Source of the DNA: Catenuloplanes atrovinosus
Lineage (GTDB): Bacteria > Actinomycetota > Actinomycetes > Mycobacteriales > Micromonosporaceae
Assembly (NCBI RefSeq): GCF_031458235.1
Contig: NZ_JAVDYB010000001.1
Coordinates: 7,072,501 to 7,136,500, forward strand
Direction: 5' to 3'
Length of the DNA: 64,000 nt
The notes under the pieces are model-generated. The model was not told where the DNA came from, made no database searches, and saw only the letters and a program-made list of their open reading frames with translations. A program made the position numbers and the translations under genes. Position 1 is the first letter of the stretch. Each line of letters starts with the position of its first letter. Below, one piece after another: positions 54,754 to 63,712 of this stretch.

Positions 54754-56721
54754 ATGGCCACGGTACGTCTGAGCGCGCTGACCCGCCGCGTGGTGGACCG
54801 CCCCTCGACGGTGGTGCTGTCGGCCGTCGTCCTCACGCTCGGTGTCGTCCCGTCGGCGATGCCGGGCGCGGTCTGGGCGTACGCCGTCGCGCTCCTCGCC
54901 GCGGCCGCGGTGATGGCCGTGCGCATGCCGCGCCGGCTGGTCGGCGGCCTGCTCCCCTGGCTCCCGCTGGCCGCCTGGCTGGGCGTGGCGCTGCTGGTCC
55001 TGGGCCGGTTCTCGTTCACCGGCGCGCTGTACCTGGGCCTGGCCGGGCTGAGTTTCGCGGTCGGCTGGGCCGCCGCTCAGGTGCGCCTGTTGCGCCACGA
55101 CGGCGACCGCCGCCCACCGGCCCTGGCCTGGGCGTTCGCGCTGATCGTCTGGGCGCAGCCGCCGATCGTCGCGCTCACCGGCGCGCCCGGCGGCCTGTTC
55201 CTGCTCTGCGGCCTGTGCGCGCTCACGCTGCCGCGCGCCCGCTGGTGGACCTGGGCCACGCTGACCGCCGCGCTCGTCGGCACCGGGCTGGCCCGAAGCT
55301 GGTCCCTGCTCGCCGCGACGTTGGTCATGGTCGCGCTGTACGTGCTGCTGGAGCTGCTGTCCGGGCACCGCCGGCGCGGCAGCGCGGCGCTTCTCGGCCT
55401 CGCGGTCGCGCTCGCCGCCGTCGCGGTCCCGTGGCTGCTCACCCGGCCCGCCACGGAGCCGGCCGGGCTGCCGGCCGACGCCCACCCGCTGGTCGGCGCC
55501 GGAGCCGGCGCGCTGGCGGGCACCGCCGACGTGCACAACGTGGTGGTACGCGGCGCGGCCGAGCTCGGCGTCGCCGGCGCGCTGCTGCTCTGGGCGCCGA
55601 TCGTCCTGGTCCTCATCGCCGCGGTACGGCGCACGTGGCTCACCCGGGGCGCGGACCTGCCGGCCCGGCTGCTGGTCAGCGTCGCGCCGGGCGCGGCCCT
55701 GGCGGGCGTCACCGGCTGGGACCCGTATCTACTGGTCCTCACGCTGCTGGTCGGCTATTTCGGCGCCCAGATCGACATCGCCGCGCCCAACCCGCTGTCC
55801 GCGATCTCCCGCGCCGCCGTGCTCCCAGCACACACCACAGCACCTCCGGCCACCGACACGCAACCTCTCTCCCACGATCCGGAGACGGACGCCCCGGACG
55901 GATCCGCCGTCACGAACTCGGAGCGCGTTCCCCCGGCTCCCGGCGATCTTGCAGACGAGTTTCCCACCCACGACACGGACACCACCCTGGACGCCGCCGC
56001 GGACGCGGATACCGCCGCGGACGCGGACGCCGTCGCGGACGCGGATACCGCCGCGGACGCGGATACCGCCGCGGACGCGGATACCGCCGCGGAAGAGGAG
56101 GGGGCCGCAGACCCGGATGCCGCCGCACGCCCGCAGGCCGCCGCGGACGCGGATGCCGTTTCCCGAGCGACCGCGGAGGCGACCCTGCCCGTGGCCAACG
56201 CAGATCATCCGGCGGATGACCCGGGGTCGGCCCATGCGCGAACCGGTGCCTGGACCAGCCAACATCACCCGGCGGACCGCCCGGAGCGGGCCGACGCGGA
56301 ACCCGCGCCCGAGGCCGGTACAGATCACGGGGCGGAGGTCGCCGACCCGGCCGATGCGGAGTTCGGTCGCGAATCCGCAGCCGAATCGGCAACCGGGGAC
56401 ATCGCGGCCGATCGAGAGGCCCGCGCGCCGGTCGAGGCGGTAAGCAGCGAGCGCAGGCCGGACGTGACCGGCCCTGATGACGAAACGACAGCCCCCGCCA
56501 GCACTGAAGCGGCTGAATCCGACGCCGAGGAGGCGAAGGCCGAAGCCGAAGCGGGAGACGCCATCGAAGCCGGAACCGAGGCGGTGACGGACACGCAAGC
56601 CGTGGCTGAGGCGGTGACGGAGACGAACGCCGGAGCCGAGGCGGAGAGCAAGACCGAGGCCGGCGGCCGGCGGCCCCGGACGAAGACGCGCGGCGGCCGG
56701 AGGCCGGGGCGCCGGCGCTGA
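54754..56721 (+). CDS. O-antigen-ligase-like membrane protein with repetitive acidic tail
   Basis: 655 residues. The first 350 hold about ten transmembrane helices; the segment HNVVVRGAAELGVAGALLLW fits the WzyC/O-antigen-ligase motif, which joins glycan chains outside the membrane. The last 300 residues are a low-complexity Ala/Asp/Glu tail with tandem AADADTAADAD units encoded by an 18-bp DNA repeat (55996-56085). It ends in basic GGRRPGRRR. The tail has no known fold. The gene lies 64 bases after the kinase remnant in the same direction. Confidence 0.78.
   Translation: MATVRLSALTRRVVDRPSTVVLSAVVLTLGVVPSAMPGAVWAYAVALLAAAAVMAVRMPRRLVGGLLPWLPLAAWLGVALLVLGRFSFTGALYLGLAGLSFAVGWAAAQVRLLRHDGDRRPPALAWAFALIVWAQPPIVALTGAPGGLFLLCGLCALTLPRARWWTWATLTAALVGTGLARSWSLLAATLVMVALYVLLELLSGHRRRGSAALLGLAVALAAVAVPWLLTRPATEPAGLPADAHPLVGAGAGALAGTADVHNVVVRGAAELGVAGALLLWAPIVLVLIAAVRRTWLTRGADLPARLLVSVAPGAALAGVTGWDPYLLVLTLLVGYFGAQIDIAAPNPLSAISRAAVLPAHTTAPPATDTQPLSHDPETDAPDGSAVTNSERVPPAPGDLADEFPTHDTDTTLDAAADADTAADADAVADADTAADADTAADADTAAEEEGAADPDAAARPQAAADADAVSRATAEATLPVANADHPADDPGSAHARTGAWTSQHHPADRPERADAEPAPEAGTDHGAEVADPADAEFGRESAAESATGDIAADREARAPVEAVSSERRPDVTGPDDETTAPASTEAAESDAEEAKAEAEAGDAIEAGTEAVTDTQAVAEAVTETNAGAEAESKTEAGGRRPRTKTRGGRRPGRRR
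55996..56085. repeat. 18-bp tandem repeat inside the membrane protein gene
   Basis: Five units of GCCGCGGACGCGGATACC or a close variant run in frame from 55996 to 56085 (6 residues each). A sixth starts at 56086 but decays. Copy number may vary between strains. Confidence 0.9.
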
Positions 56722-56743
56722 CGAGAGCCGTGGCCGGCGGGCG

Positions 56744-57838
56744 TTACCGTCCCGCGGCGGCGAGGATGTCGGGGACGGAGTCGGTGCGGACGGCGTCGTA
56801 GAGGGATTGAGCGGCGGCGTCGTCGGCCAGGACGACGCTCTGGTCACCTACCCGGCCGGTGCCGGTGGTGGGGGTGGTCAGGAAGGTGAGGTTGCCGCCG
56901 CGGACATTGCGCATCTGGGTGGCGAGGTCGAGGATCGACAGCGTCTGGTCGACCGAGACCGAGTCGGCGGTGGCCTGGACGAAGTCGTTGATCGCGGCGG
57001 GGCTGGAGAGCATGCCGCCGGACGCGGCCCGGTCCAGGATCGCCTTGATGACCTGCTGCTGGTGGCGGATGCGGGCGAAGTCGCCGTCCGGGAACTGGTA
57101 GCGCTGGCGGGCGTAGTCGAGTGCGGTGGCGCCGTCCATGTGCATGGTGCCCGCGGTGAACCGCCGGAACGGCTCGTGGATCGACGTGAAGTCCTGCTCC
57201 ACGTCGATGTCGATGCCGCCGAGCGCGTCCACGATCTGCTGGAACCCGCCGAAGTCGACGAGGACCACGTGGTCGATGCGGACGCCGGTGAAGGATTCCA
57301 CGGTCTGGACCATCAGCGGGACACCGCCCCACGCGTACGCGGCATTGATCTTCGCGTCGGTGTCGCCGTTGCGGCCGTCGGCGGAGCGGGGCACGTGCAC
57401 CCAGGTGTCCCGCGGTATCGAGATCAGCTGTGCGCCGGAGCGGTCGGCCGGGAGGTGCGCCACGATGATCGTGTCGCTGCGGGAGCCGGTGGTGTTCTCC
57501 GGGTCGCGGGAGTCGCTGCCGAGCAGCAGCAGGTTGAGCGCGTCCACCGCGACCGGCTCCTTGGCCGGGCGCGACTCCTCCGGCACCTCGGTGAACGCGT
57601 CGACCTTCTCGATGCTCCGCTCGACCGAGCCGACGTAGAGCGCGGTGGCCGCGGTGGTGCCGCCCGCGATCAGGACCAGCGCCACCAGCGAGATGATCAG
57701 GACGCGCCGCCACCGGATGCGCGCGCGACCGCCCGCGGGCGGCGGAGAGTCCGCGGCGACGGCCTCGATGACCTGCGTCGCGTCGTCGTCCACGAGCTTC
57801 CCCCGACGTTCCATTCCGCGGATCGTACTGACGCGCAC
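56744..57838 (-). CDS. LytR-CpsA-Psr (LCP) wall-glycopolymer transferase
   Basis: 364 residues from GTG 57838, 3-4 bases after AGGAGG; ATG 57814 is an alternative without an RBS. An N-terminal cytoplasmic stretch and one transmembrane helix (about 53-78) precede the LCP domain (about 105-350) with LLLLGSDSRDPENTTGSRSD, IIVAHLPADR, IPRDTWVHVP and ALDYARQRYQFPDGDFAR, including the conserved Arg and Asp residues. LCP enzymes attach teichoic acid, arabinogalactan or capsular polymers to peptidoglycan. It is convergent with the O-antigen-ligase-like gene. Confidence 0.94.
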   Translation of the reverse strand: MRVSTIRGMERRGKLVDDDATQVIEAVAADSPPPAGGRARIRWRRVLIISLVALVLIAGGTTAATALYVGSVERSIEKVDAFTEVPEESRPAKEPVAVDALNLLLLGSDSRDPENTTGSRSDTIIVAHLPADRSGAQLISIPRDTWVHVPRSADGRNGDTDAKINAAYAWGGVPLMVQTVESFTGVRIDHVVLVDFGGFQQIVDALGGIDIDVEQDFTSIHEPFRRFTAGTMHMDGATALDYARQRYQFPDGDFARIRHQQQVIKAILDRAASGGMLSSPAAINDFVQATADSVSVDQTLSILDLATQMRNVRGGNLTFLTTPTTGTGRVGDQSVVLADDAAAQSLYDAVRTDSVPDILAAAGR

Positions 57839-57955
57839 ACCCCTCCTGACCAGCCATTTCAGCCGCATTTGGCCGTCCGTCCGGCCCAATCTCACCCACA
57901 CGAACCGGGCGGGCGCACCCGGACGGCGCGGAAACGGCCGATCGTGCCCACCCAC

Positions 57956-57990
57956 GGACCCGGCAGGGAGGCCGCCCGCGGGAGCATGCC
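57956..57990 (+). repeat. Dispersed palindromic repeat, copy E (shortened)
   Basis: GGCAGGGAGGCCGCCCGCGG (57962-57981) then GAGCATGC: identical to copy A except that 17 bases between two GCCCGCGG direct repeats are missing. The IS110 target GCATGCTCCCGCGGG (reverse) is still present. Confidence 0.75.
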
Positions 57991-58025
57991 CCTGCTGCCG
58001 CCCCTGTACCGGCAGTGCACGCCGA

Positions 58026-58040
58026 GCTTCCGCCGGAAGC
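58026..58040 (-). terminator. Hairpin after the SARP-type gene
   Basis: GCTTCCG (58026-58032) and CGGAAGC (58034-58040) form a tight hairpin 12 bases after the stop at 58052, like the one after the inositol-phosphatase gene at 1032-1048. Confidence 0.4.
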
Positions 58041-58051
58041 GGGAGATCGGC

Positions 58052-60721
58052 TTATTGAAGGCCCGTCAGCAGCGCGATCAGGTCGTCCTCGGTGAGCGGC
58101 TCGCTCGCGGCGGCGGCCGAGGCGCGCAGGTCCGGGTCGAGGGCGGCGATCTCCGTCCGGAGCATGGCCATCGCGGTCGGGTCGGCGTTGTCCAGGCGGA
58201 TGCCGCCGCGGGCGGCGAGCCGGTCGGCGCCGGTCAGCAGCGTGACCGCGGCGGCCGGGCGGCCGGTGCGCAGCAGCACCAGCGCGCCGTGTGCCAGGCA
58301 GGACAGCACCTGCACGCGGTCGTCCTCCTCGCGGAACCAGGTGATCGCCCGGTGCAGCACCGGGAACGCGGCCTCCGGGTCGTCGACCACCAGCGAGCGG
58401 ATCAGCAGTTGCGCGGCCAGCCCGCCGTCCCAGCCGTAGCCGTCGCGCTCCGCCTCCTCGATCGCGGCGCGGAGCCGGCGGCGGCCCTCGGCGATCTCGC
58501 CCCGGCCGGCCAGCGCGCCGCCGAGCAGCGCCTGCGGCAGTACGCCGTAGCGGGGCTCGCCGACGGTGCGGGACACCTCGATGGACGCGCGGGCGCTGTC
58601 GGCGGCGCGGTCGAAGTCGGCGTCCGCGGTCCACAGCATCGCCCGGTAGTAGTGGAGCTGGCCGAGCAGCCGCCGGCCGTCCTCGCCGTCGGGCGCGCCG
58701 AGCGCGTCGAAGGCCCCGGTCACGCACCGGCGCACCTCGGCCAGGTCGCCGCCGATCCAGTGCAGGCCCGCGCAGGCGGACAGCGCGCGGGCCCGGACCA
58801 CGGGCGGCGCGCCGGGCGCCCGGTCCATCGCGGTGGTGAGCAGGCGCAGGCCTTCCGCCGCATGCCCGCCGCGCACCCAGAACCACTCCAGCAGGCCGGC
58901 CGTGCGCAGCGCCGCGGCCGGGTCCTCGGCCAGGTCGTGGGTGAGCGCGGCGCGCAGGTTGGGCAGCTCGCGGTTGAGCACCCGGATCGCCCGGGCGGAG
59001 CGGCGCCCGCGCAGGTCGGGCACGGTGCGCGCGACCAGCTCGCGGGCCCAGGCCGCGTGTGCGGCGCGACTTCCGGCCGGGTCCGGATCATGGTCTCGGC
59101 AGTACGCCCGGATGATCTCCAGCAGGCGGTAGCGGGCCGGCGTGAGCGTGGTGTCCGCGGCCACCACCGAGCGCGAGACCAGCGACGACAGCGCCGCCAG
59201 GTCGGAGCCGAGCGCGGCCGCGCCCTCCAGCGTGAAACCGCCCTCGAACGGCCACAGCCGCAGGAACAGCGCGCGGTCGCGGTCCGGCAGCAGGTCCACG
59301 CTCCACGCGACCGTGGCCTCCAGCGTGGCGTGCGGCGTGAGCGCGCCGCGCGGCACCCGGCCGAGCGCGGACAGGTGCCGGCCGGACAGCTCGCCCAGGC
59401 TCAGCACGCGCGCCCGGGCGGCGGCCAGTTCGAGCGCCAGCGGGATGCCGTCGAGCGCGGACGCCAGCCGGTCGAGCTGCGTGAGGTCGTCGCCGGTGGG
59501 CTGCCAGCCGGGGCGGACCGCGGCGATCCGGTCGGTCAGCAGCGTGACCGCGTCCGCGCGGGGCAGCGGGTCGATCGGCAGCAGGCGTTCGCCGTCGACG
59601 CCGAGCGCCTCCCGGCTGGTCGCCAGGACGCGCAGGTCCGGGTTGTCGGCGAGGAGCGTGACCGCGAGATCCGCGACCGCGTCCGTCAGGTGCTCGCAGT
59701 TGTCCAGCAGGAGCAGGCCGCCGGCGCCGGTGATCCGGGACGGCGTGTCCGCCAGGCCGAGCGCGGCGGCGATCACGGACGGCAGGTCGACCGGCGACCG
59801 GACGTCGGCGAGCCGGGCCAGGTACGCGTCGCCGGCCCACTCCAGCGCCAGCCGGGTCTTGCCGGTGCCGCCCGGCCCGACCAGCGTGACCAGCCTGGTT
59901 TCGGCCATGGCCGCGGACAGCAGGCCCAGTTCGGTGGCGCGCCCGACGAAGCGGGACAGCGGCCGGCCGGTCCGCGCCGGCTTCGCGGCCAGCAGCAGCG
60001 ACGGGTCCTGGGCGAGCAGGCGGCGCTCCAGGCTCTGCAGTTCCGCGCCGGGGTCGACGCCGAGGTCGTCGGCGAGCAGCGCGCGCACCTCGCGCAGCGC
60101 GGACAGCGCCTCGGCCTGCCGTGCGCTCCGGTAGAGCGCGAGGATCAGCAGTTCCCAGCGGCGTTCCCGGTACGGCTCGTCGCGGACCGCCGGCCGCAGG
60201 TCGGTCACGGCCGCGGGCGCGTCGCCGAGGGCCAGCAGCGCCGCGGCGCGCTCCTCGACCGCGGTGGCGCGCAGCTCGGTCAGCCGGCCGCGCTCCGCCT
60301 CGGCGAACGCGTCCAGGTCCGGGTACGGCCGGCCGCGCCACAGCCGCAGCGCCGCGTCGAGGTGCCGCAGCGCGTCCCCCGGCCAGGCCGCGGCCAGCCC
60401 GCGCTCCACACCGGACCGGAACTCGTCCGCGTCCGAGTCGGCGATCAGCGTGTATCCGCCCGGCCCGCGGGTCAGCGCGCCGGCGCCGAACGCCTTGCGC
60501 AGCCGGGACACGTACGCCTGCAACGACGCGGACGGGTTCGCCGGTGGCGTGTCGCCCCAGATCGCCTCGGTCAGCCGGTCCTCGGAGACCGCCTCGCCGC
60601 GCGCCGCGATCAGCGCCTCGGTCAGCCGGCGCGGCTGCGGGCCGCCCGGGTCGACGCGGGCGCCGTCGGCGACGATCTCCAGCGGCCCGAGCACCCGGCA
60701 GAACAGCACGACGGGCAGCAT
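58052..60721 (-). CDS. SARP/AfsR-type regulator: BTAD, NB-ATPase and TPR domains
   Basis: 889 residues from ATG 60721. Order: winged-helix DNA-binding domain (about 5-95, LIAARGEAVSEDRLTEAIW), bacterial transcriptional activation domain (about 100-245), NB-ARC/AfsR-type ATPase with Walker A LVGPGGTGKTRLALEWAG (about 278-295) and Walker B LLLLDNCEHL, then a long helical TPR-like part (about 520-885). It resembles AfsR/LuxR-like large activators of secondary metabolism or stress genes. The divergent hemerythrin gene shares its short promoter region, which has paired heptamers at 60728-60745, so it probably controls itself and that gene. Confidence 0.93.
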   Translation of the reverse strand: MLPVVLFCRVLGPLEIVADGARVDPGGPQPRRLTEALIAARGEAVSEDRLTEAIWGDTPPANPSASLQAYVSRLRKAFGAGALTRGPGGYTLIADSDADEFRSGVERGLAAAWPGDALRHLDAALRLWRGRPYPDLDAFAEAERGRLTELRATAVEERAAALLALGDAPAAVTDLRPAVRDEPYRERRWELLILALYRSARQAEALSALREVRALLADDLGVDPGAELQSLERRLLAQDPSLLLAAKPARTGRPLSRFVGRATELGLLSAAMAETRLVTLVGPGGTGKTRLALEWAGDAYLARLADVRSPVDLPSVIAAALGLADTPSRITGAGGLLLLDNCEHLTDAVADLAVTLLADNPDLRVLATSREALGVDGERLLPIDPLPRADAVTLLTDRIAAVRPGWQPTGDDLTQLDRLASALDGIPLALELAAARARVLSLGELSGRHLSALGRVPRGALTPHATLEATVAWSVDLLPDRDRALFLRLWPFEGGFTLEGAAALGSDLAALSSLVSRSVVAADTTLTPARYRLLEIIRAYCRDHDPDPAGSRAAHAAWARELVARTVPDLRGRRSARAIRVLNRELPNLRAALTHDLAEDPAAALRTAGLLEWFWVRGGHAAEGLRLLTTAMDRAPGAPPVVRARALSACAGLHWIGGDLAEVRRCVTGAFDALGAPDGEDGRRLLGQLHYYRAMLWTADADFDRAADSARASIEVSRTVGEPRYGVLPQALLGGALAGRGEIAEGRRRLRAAIEEAERDGYGWDGGLAAQLLIRSLVVDDPEAAFPVLHRAITWFREEDDRVQVLSCLAHGALVLLRTGRPAAAVTLLTGADRLAARGGIRLDNADPTAMAMLRTEIAALDPDLRASAAAASEPLTEDDLIALLTGLQ

Positions 60722-60727
60722 AGGTCG

Positions 60728-60745
60728 TTGCAAGTATCCTGCAAG
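60728..60745. promoter_or_regulatory. SARP heptamer pair
   Basis: TTGCAAG (60728-60734) and CTGCAAG (60739-60745) are direct heptamers separated by four bases (11-bp spacing), the layout bound by SARP proteins. It lies 7 bases ahead of the SARP ATG, between it and the divergent hemerythrin gene. Confidence 0.65.
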
Positions 60746-60767
60746 ACCGGCCCGGCACGGTGTCCGC

Positions 60768-61433
60768 ATGACAACAACGACCGCCGGCGTCGACACCTGG
60801 GAAATGGTCATGGCGCACCGGCTCTACCGCCGCGAGTTCCGCATCCTGCCCGCGATCATCCGCGGCATCCCGGACGGCGACCACACCCGGGCCGCACTGG
60901 TCGGTGACCACCTGGACATGGTCACCACCATGCTGCACCACCACCACGAGGCCGAGGACGAGCTGCTCTGGCCGATCATGCTGGACCGGGTCGGGCTGCA
61001 CGCCGACGTGGTGCACCGGATGGAGTCGCAGCACGAGCGGCTGGAGGGCCTGCTGGACCGGCTCGGCGAGCTGAACGCGCGCTGGCGTGCCACCGCCACG
61101 GCGGAGGTCCGGGACGAGCTCGCGGACGTGCTGGCGCAGGCCTCGCCGGCGCTGGACGAGCACCTGGACGACGAGGAGCGGGACCTGCTGCCGCTGGTGC
61201 CGCCGCACGTCTCGCAGCAGGAGTGGGACGCGCTCAACGCGCGGGCGCGCGGCGCCGGGCCCAAGGATCTGAGGACCGCGTTCGCCGCGCTGGGCGCGAT
61301 GCTGGAGGACGCGACGCCGGAGGAACAGCGGCGCTTCCTGGCGGAGCTGCCCCCACCGGTACGGCTGCTGTGGCGCCTGTTCGGCCGGCGCTCCTGGGCC
61401 AGGTCCCGGGACGCGGTGCGCCGCGGACGCTAG
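60768..61433 (+). CDS. Hemerythrin HHE-domain protein
   Basis: 221 residues from ATG 60768. Four-helix hemerythrin domain with iron-ligand motifs HHHHEAEDELLWP, ESQHERLE and LDEHLDDEERDLLP, all present. A C-terminal extension of about 80 residues ends in a basic segment (LLWRLFGRRSWARSRDAVRR). Such proteins bind oxygen, nitric oxide or iron and protect against redox stress. It is divergent from a SARP-type regulator that may control it. Confidence 0.9.
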   Translation: MTTTTAGVDTWEMVMAHRLYRREFRILPAIIRGIPDGDHTRAALVGDHLDMVTTMLHHHHEAEDELLWPIMLDRVGLHADVVHRMESQHERLEGLLDRLGELNARWRATATAEVRDELADVLAQASPALDEHLDDEERDLLPLVPPHVSQQEWDALNARARGAGPKDLRTAFAALGAMLEDATPEEQRRFLAELPPPVRLLWRLFGRRSWARSRDAVRRGR

Positions 61434-61478
61434 GCCTGGCGGATCTTCGCCGGCCCGCGGCGTGGCCCAGGCGCGCCC

Positions 61479-62813
61479 CTAGCCCACCCGCTCCGCGCGC
61501 CGCTCCAGCACGTCGGCCGCCGCCCGGTCGAGGTCGCCGTGCAGGTGGCGGGCGGCGCGGGCCAGCACCAGGCCCGCCACGACGGAGGCGGCCGGCGCGA
61601 CCACCGCGACGGCCGCCTGAGGGCCCCACACCTGCGAGAGCACGCTGATGACCAGCGCGCCGCCGAGCCCGCCGACGACCGACAGGTAGAGCCCGACCAG
61701 CCCGAACGCGGTGGCGCGGATCTCCGGAGGGGTCACCGCGGCGACGATGATGCTCAGCGGCACAAGACCGGCGAACGTCATGCCCCCGGCGATCATGCCG
61801 ACCACCACGTAGGTCGCCACGTTCGGCGCGTAGGCCTGGACGGCGAACCCGGCGCCGAGGACCGCCAGCGCCCCGACCGCCAGGTACAGCGAGGCCACCG
61901 GGCTGCGCCGGAACACGCGGTCGCCGTAGACGCCGCCGAGCACCGCGCCGGCCAGCCCGCCCACCGCGGTGACCGCGGTGATCACGCCGCGCGCCCCGGC
62001 GCCCTGTCCGAGTTCGTCGCCGAGGATGAGGCTGAGGTAGCTCGGCACCGCGCCCACGCAGAGCCCGAGCGCGCCGAGGGCGATCATCACGAGGTAGAAC
62101 GTGCGGATCCGCCGCAGCCGCGCGAACGTGGCGCGCAGCGTCACGGGCCGGGCGAGCGGAACCGGCACCGGGTCGTCGCCGAGCAGCGCCTCCCGCTCGA
62201 CGTGCCCGCGGACCGGCTCGCGCAGGCGCAGCGCGGCCACGCCGAGCAGGATCGCCGGCACCGCCAGCAGGACGAACGCCCACCGCCACGCCTCCTGCCC
62301 GGCGGGCACGGCGGCCGCGACGGCCGTGGCCAGCAGCGGGCCGATCACGATGCCCAGCGGTTGCGCGCCGCGGTGCAGGCCGAGCACCCGGCCGCGGCCG
62401 GCCGGCGGATAGGCGTCGGTCAGCAGCGAGACCTGGATCGGGCCCTCGTTGGCCTTGCCGGCGCCCGCGCCGATCCGGATCGCGGCCAGCTGCCACAGGC
62501 TCTGCGCCAGGCCGAGCAGCGCGGCGGCGACGGCCCAGACGAACGTGCAGACGCCGACGATCACGGTGCGCCGGCGCCGGTCGCCGAGCAGGCCGAGCGG
62601 CAGTGCGCCGAGCGCCACCATGACCGCGGCCAGCTGGCCGACCACGACGGTCGCCTCCGAGGTGAGGCCCAGCGTGTCGCGGATGTCGGGTGCGAACACG
62701 ATGAACATCGCGTTGTCGACGGTGTCCAGCAGCTGCAGCCCGACGAGCACGGCCAGCGTCGCGGGTCCGCCGGTGGACAGGACCTTGCGGAAGGTCATGG
62801 TTGGCGCGGTCAT
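61479..62813 (-). CDS. MFS transporter
   Basis: 444 residues with about 12 transmembrane helices. The loop 2-3 motif is LGALPLGLLGDRRRRTVIVG, trimmed to GLLGDRRRR, and the opening helix has LLDTVDNAMFIVFAPDIRDT. It is a general sugar, drug or metabolite transporter; the substrate is unknown. It is divergent from an SDR gene 86 bases away, with an 8-bp inverted repeat between them, so both may answer to the TetR regulator at the right edge. Confidence 0.92.
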   Translation of the reverse strand: MTAPTMTFRKVLSTGGPATLAVLVGLQLLDTVDNAMFIVFAPDIRDTLGLTSEATVVVGQLAAVMVALGALPLGLLGDRRRRTVIVGVCTFVWAVAAALLGLAQSLWQLAAIRIGAGAGKANEGPIQVSLLTDAYPPAGRGRVLGLHRGAQPLGIVIGPLLATAVAAAVPAGQEAWRWAFVLLAVPAILLGVAALRLREPVRGHVEREALLGDDPVPVPLARPVTLRATFARLRRIRTFYLVMIALGALGLCVGAVPSYLSLILGDELGQGAGARGVITAVTAVGGLAGAVLGGVYGDRVFRRSPVASLYLAVGALAVLGAGFAVQAYAPNVATYVVVGMIAGGMTFAGLVPLSIIVAAVTPPEIRATAFGLVGLYLSVVGGLGGALVISVLSQVWGPQAAVAVVAPAASVVAGLVLARAARHLHGDLDRAAADVLERRAERVG

Positions 62814-62831
62814 CGAGGCCCCCTTGAATCT

Positions 62832-62868
62832 CTGTGTTGGCTAGCATAGAACAAGTCATGCAACACAG
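62832..62868. promoter_or_regulatory. Operator candidate between MFS and SDR genes
   Basis: CTGTGTTG (62832-62839) and CAACACAG (62861-62868) are perfect 8-bp arms, 21 bases apart, in the gap between divergent genes. A TetR-family regulator begins just past the SDR gene and is the likely binder. Confidence 0.55.
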
Positions 62869-62899
62869 GAACTGATGTGCGTCGAAAAGGGGTTAACTC

Positions 62900-63712
62900 G
62901 TGAGGGAATGGACGGGATCGGTCGCCTTCATCACCGGCGGCGGCCAGGGCATCGGCCTGGGCATCGCGCGGTCACTGGGCCGGCGCGGCGTGCGACTGGC
63001 GCTGGCCGACATCGACGAGGCCGCGCTGGCCCGCGCCGCGGACGAGTTGTCGCGGGTGACGACCGTGGAGACGGTACGGCTGGACGTGCGGGACCGGGCC
63101 GCGTTCGCGGTGGCGGCCGACCACGTCGAGTCGACGCTCGGGCCGGTGGGCCTGCTGTTCAACAACGCGGGCATCGTGCCGTACTCGCCGGTGGCGGAGC
63201 TGCGCTACGAGAAGTGGGACCTGGCGCTCGGCGTCAACCTGACCGGCGTGATCAACGGTGTCCAGACGTTCCTGCCCCGCATGATCGAGCGCGGGGCAGG
63301 AGGGTACATCGTGAACACCTCGTCCGGCGCCGGCCTGGTGGCCGACGCGAACGTGCTGTACGCGACCGCGAAATTCGCGGTGGTGGGTCTGTCCGAGTCG
63401 CTGCGCGCCGCGGCGAGCCGGTACGACATCGACGTCAGCGTGCTCTGCCCCGGCCCGGTCGACACCGCGATCGTGCGCAACACCGCGACCTCGGACGGGG
63501 GCACCGCCATCACGCTGGCCGACGACGTCCGCCCGGGCGTGGAGGAGTTCCTCAGGTCCGGCGCGGACATCGACTCCGTCGGCGAGATGGTGGTCGCGGG
63601 CATGGAGGCCCGGTCACTGTGGATCCACACCGGCGACCTGATCCGGCCCTACCTGGAGAAGCGGATGACCGACCTGCTCGCCTCCGTCCCGGCGCCGGCC
63701 GGCAAACCCTAG
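62900..63712 (+). CDS. Short-chain dehydrogenase/reductase
   Basis: 270 residues from GTG 62900, with AAGGGG upstream. Classical SDR: NAD(P)-binding TGGGQGIGLGIA (about 12-23), cofactor choice ALADIDE, NNAGIVPYSP, and the catalytic Ser, Tyr and Lys in NTSSGAGLVADANVLYATAK. ADID at the end of beta-2 favours NAD. It probably oxidises or reduces an alcohol or keto group on a small molecule. Its stop TAG overlaps the stop of the convergent TetR gene inside the palindrome CTAG. Confidence 0.94.
   Translation: MREWTGSVAFITGGGQGIGLGIARSLGRRGVRLALADIDEAALARAADELSRVTTVETVRLDVRDRAAFAVAADHVESTLGPVGLLFNNAGIVPYSPVAELRYEKWDLALGVNLTGVINGVQTFLPRMIERGAGGYIVNTSSGAGLVADANVLYATAKFAVVGLSESLRAAASRYDIDVSVLCPGPVDTAIVRNTATSDGGTAITLADDVRPGVEEFLRSGADIDSVGEMVVAGMEARSLWIHTGDLIRPYLEKRMTDLLASVPAPAGKP

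Noticed and set aside
27460-57990. CRISPR array from the repeated palindromes
   Set aside because: The copies are kilobases apart, in both orientations, with no regular spacers and no cas genes.
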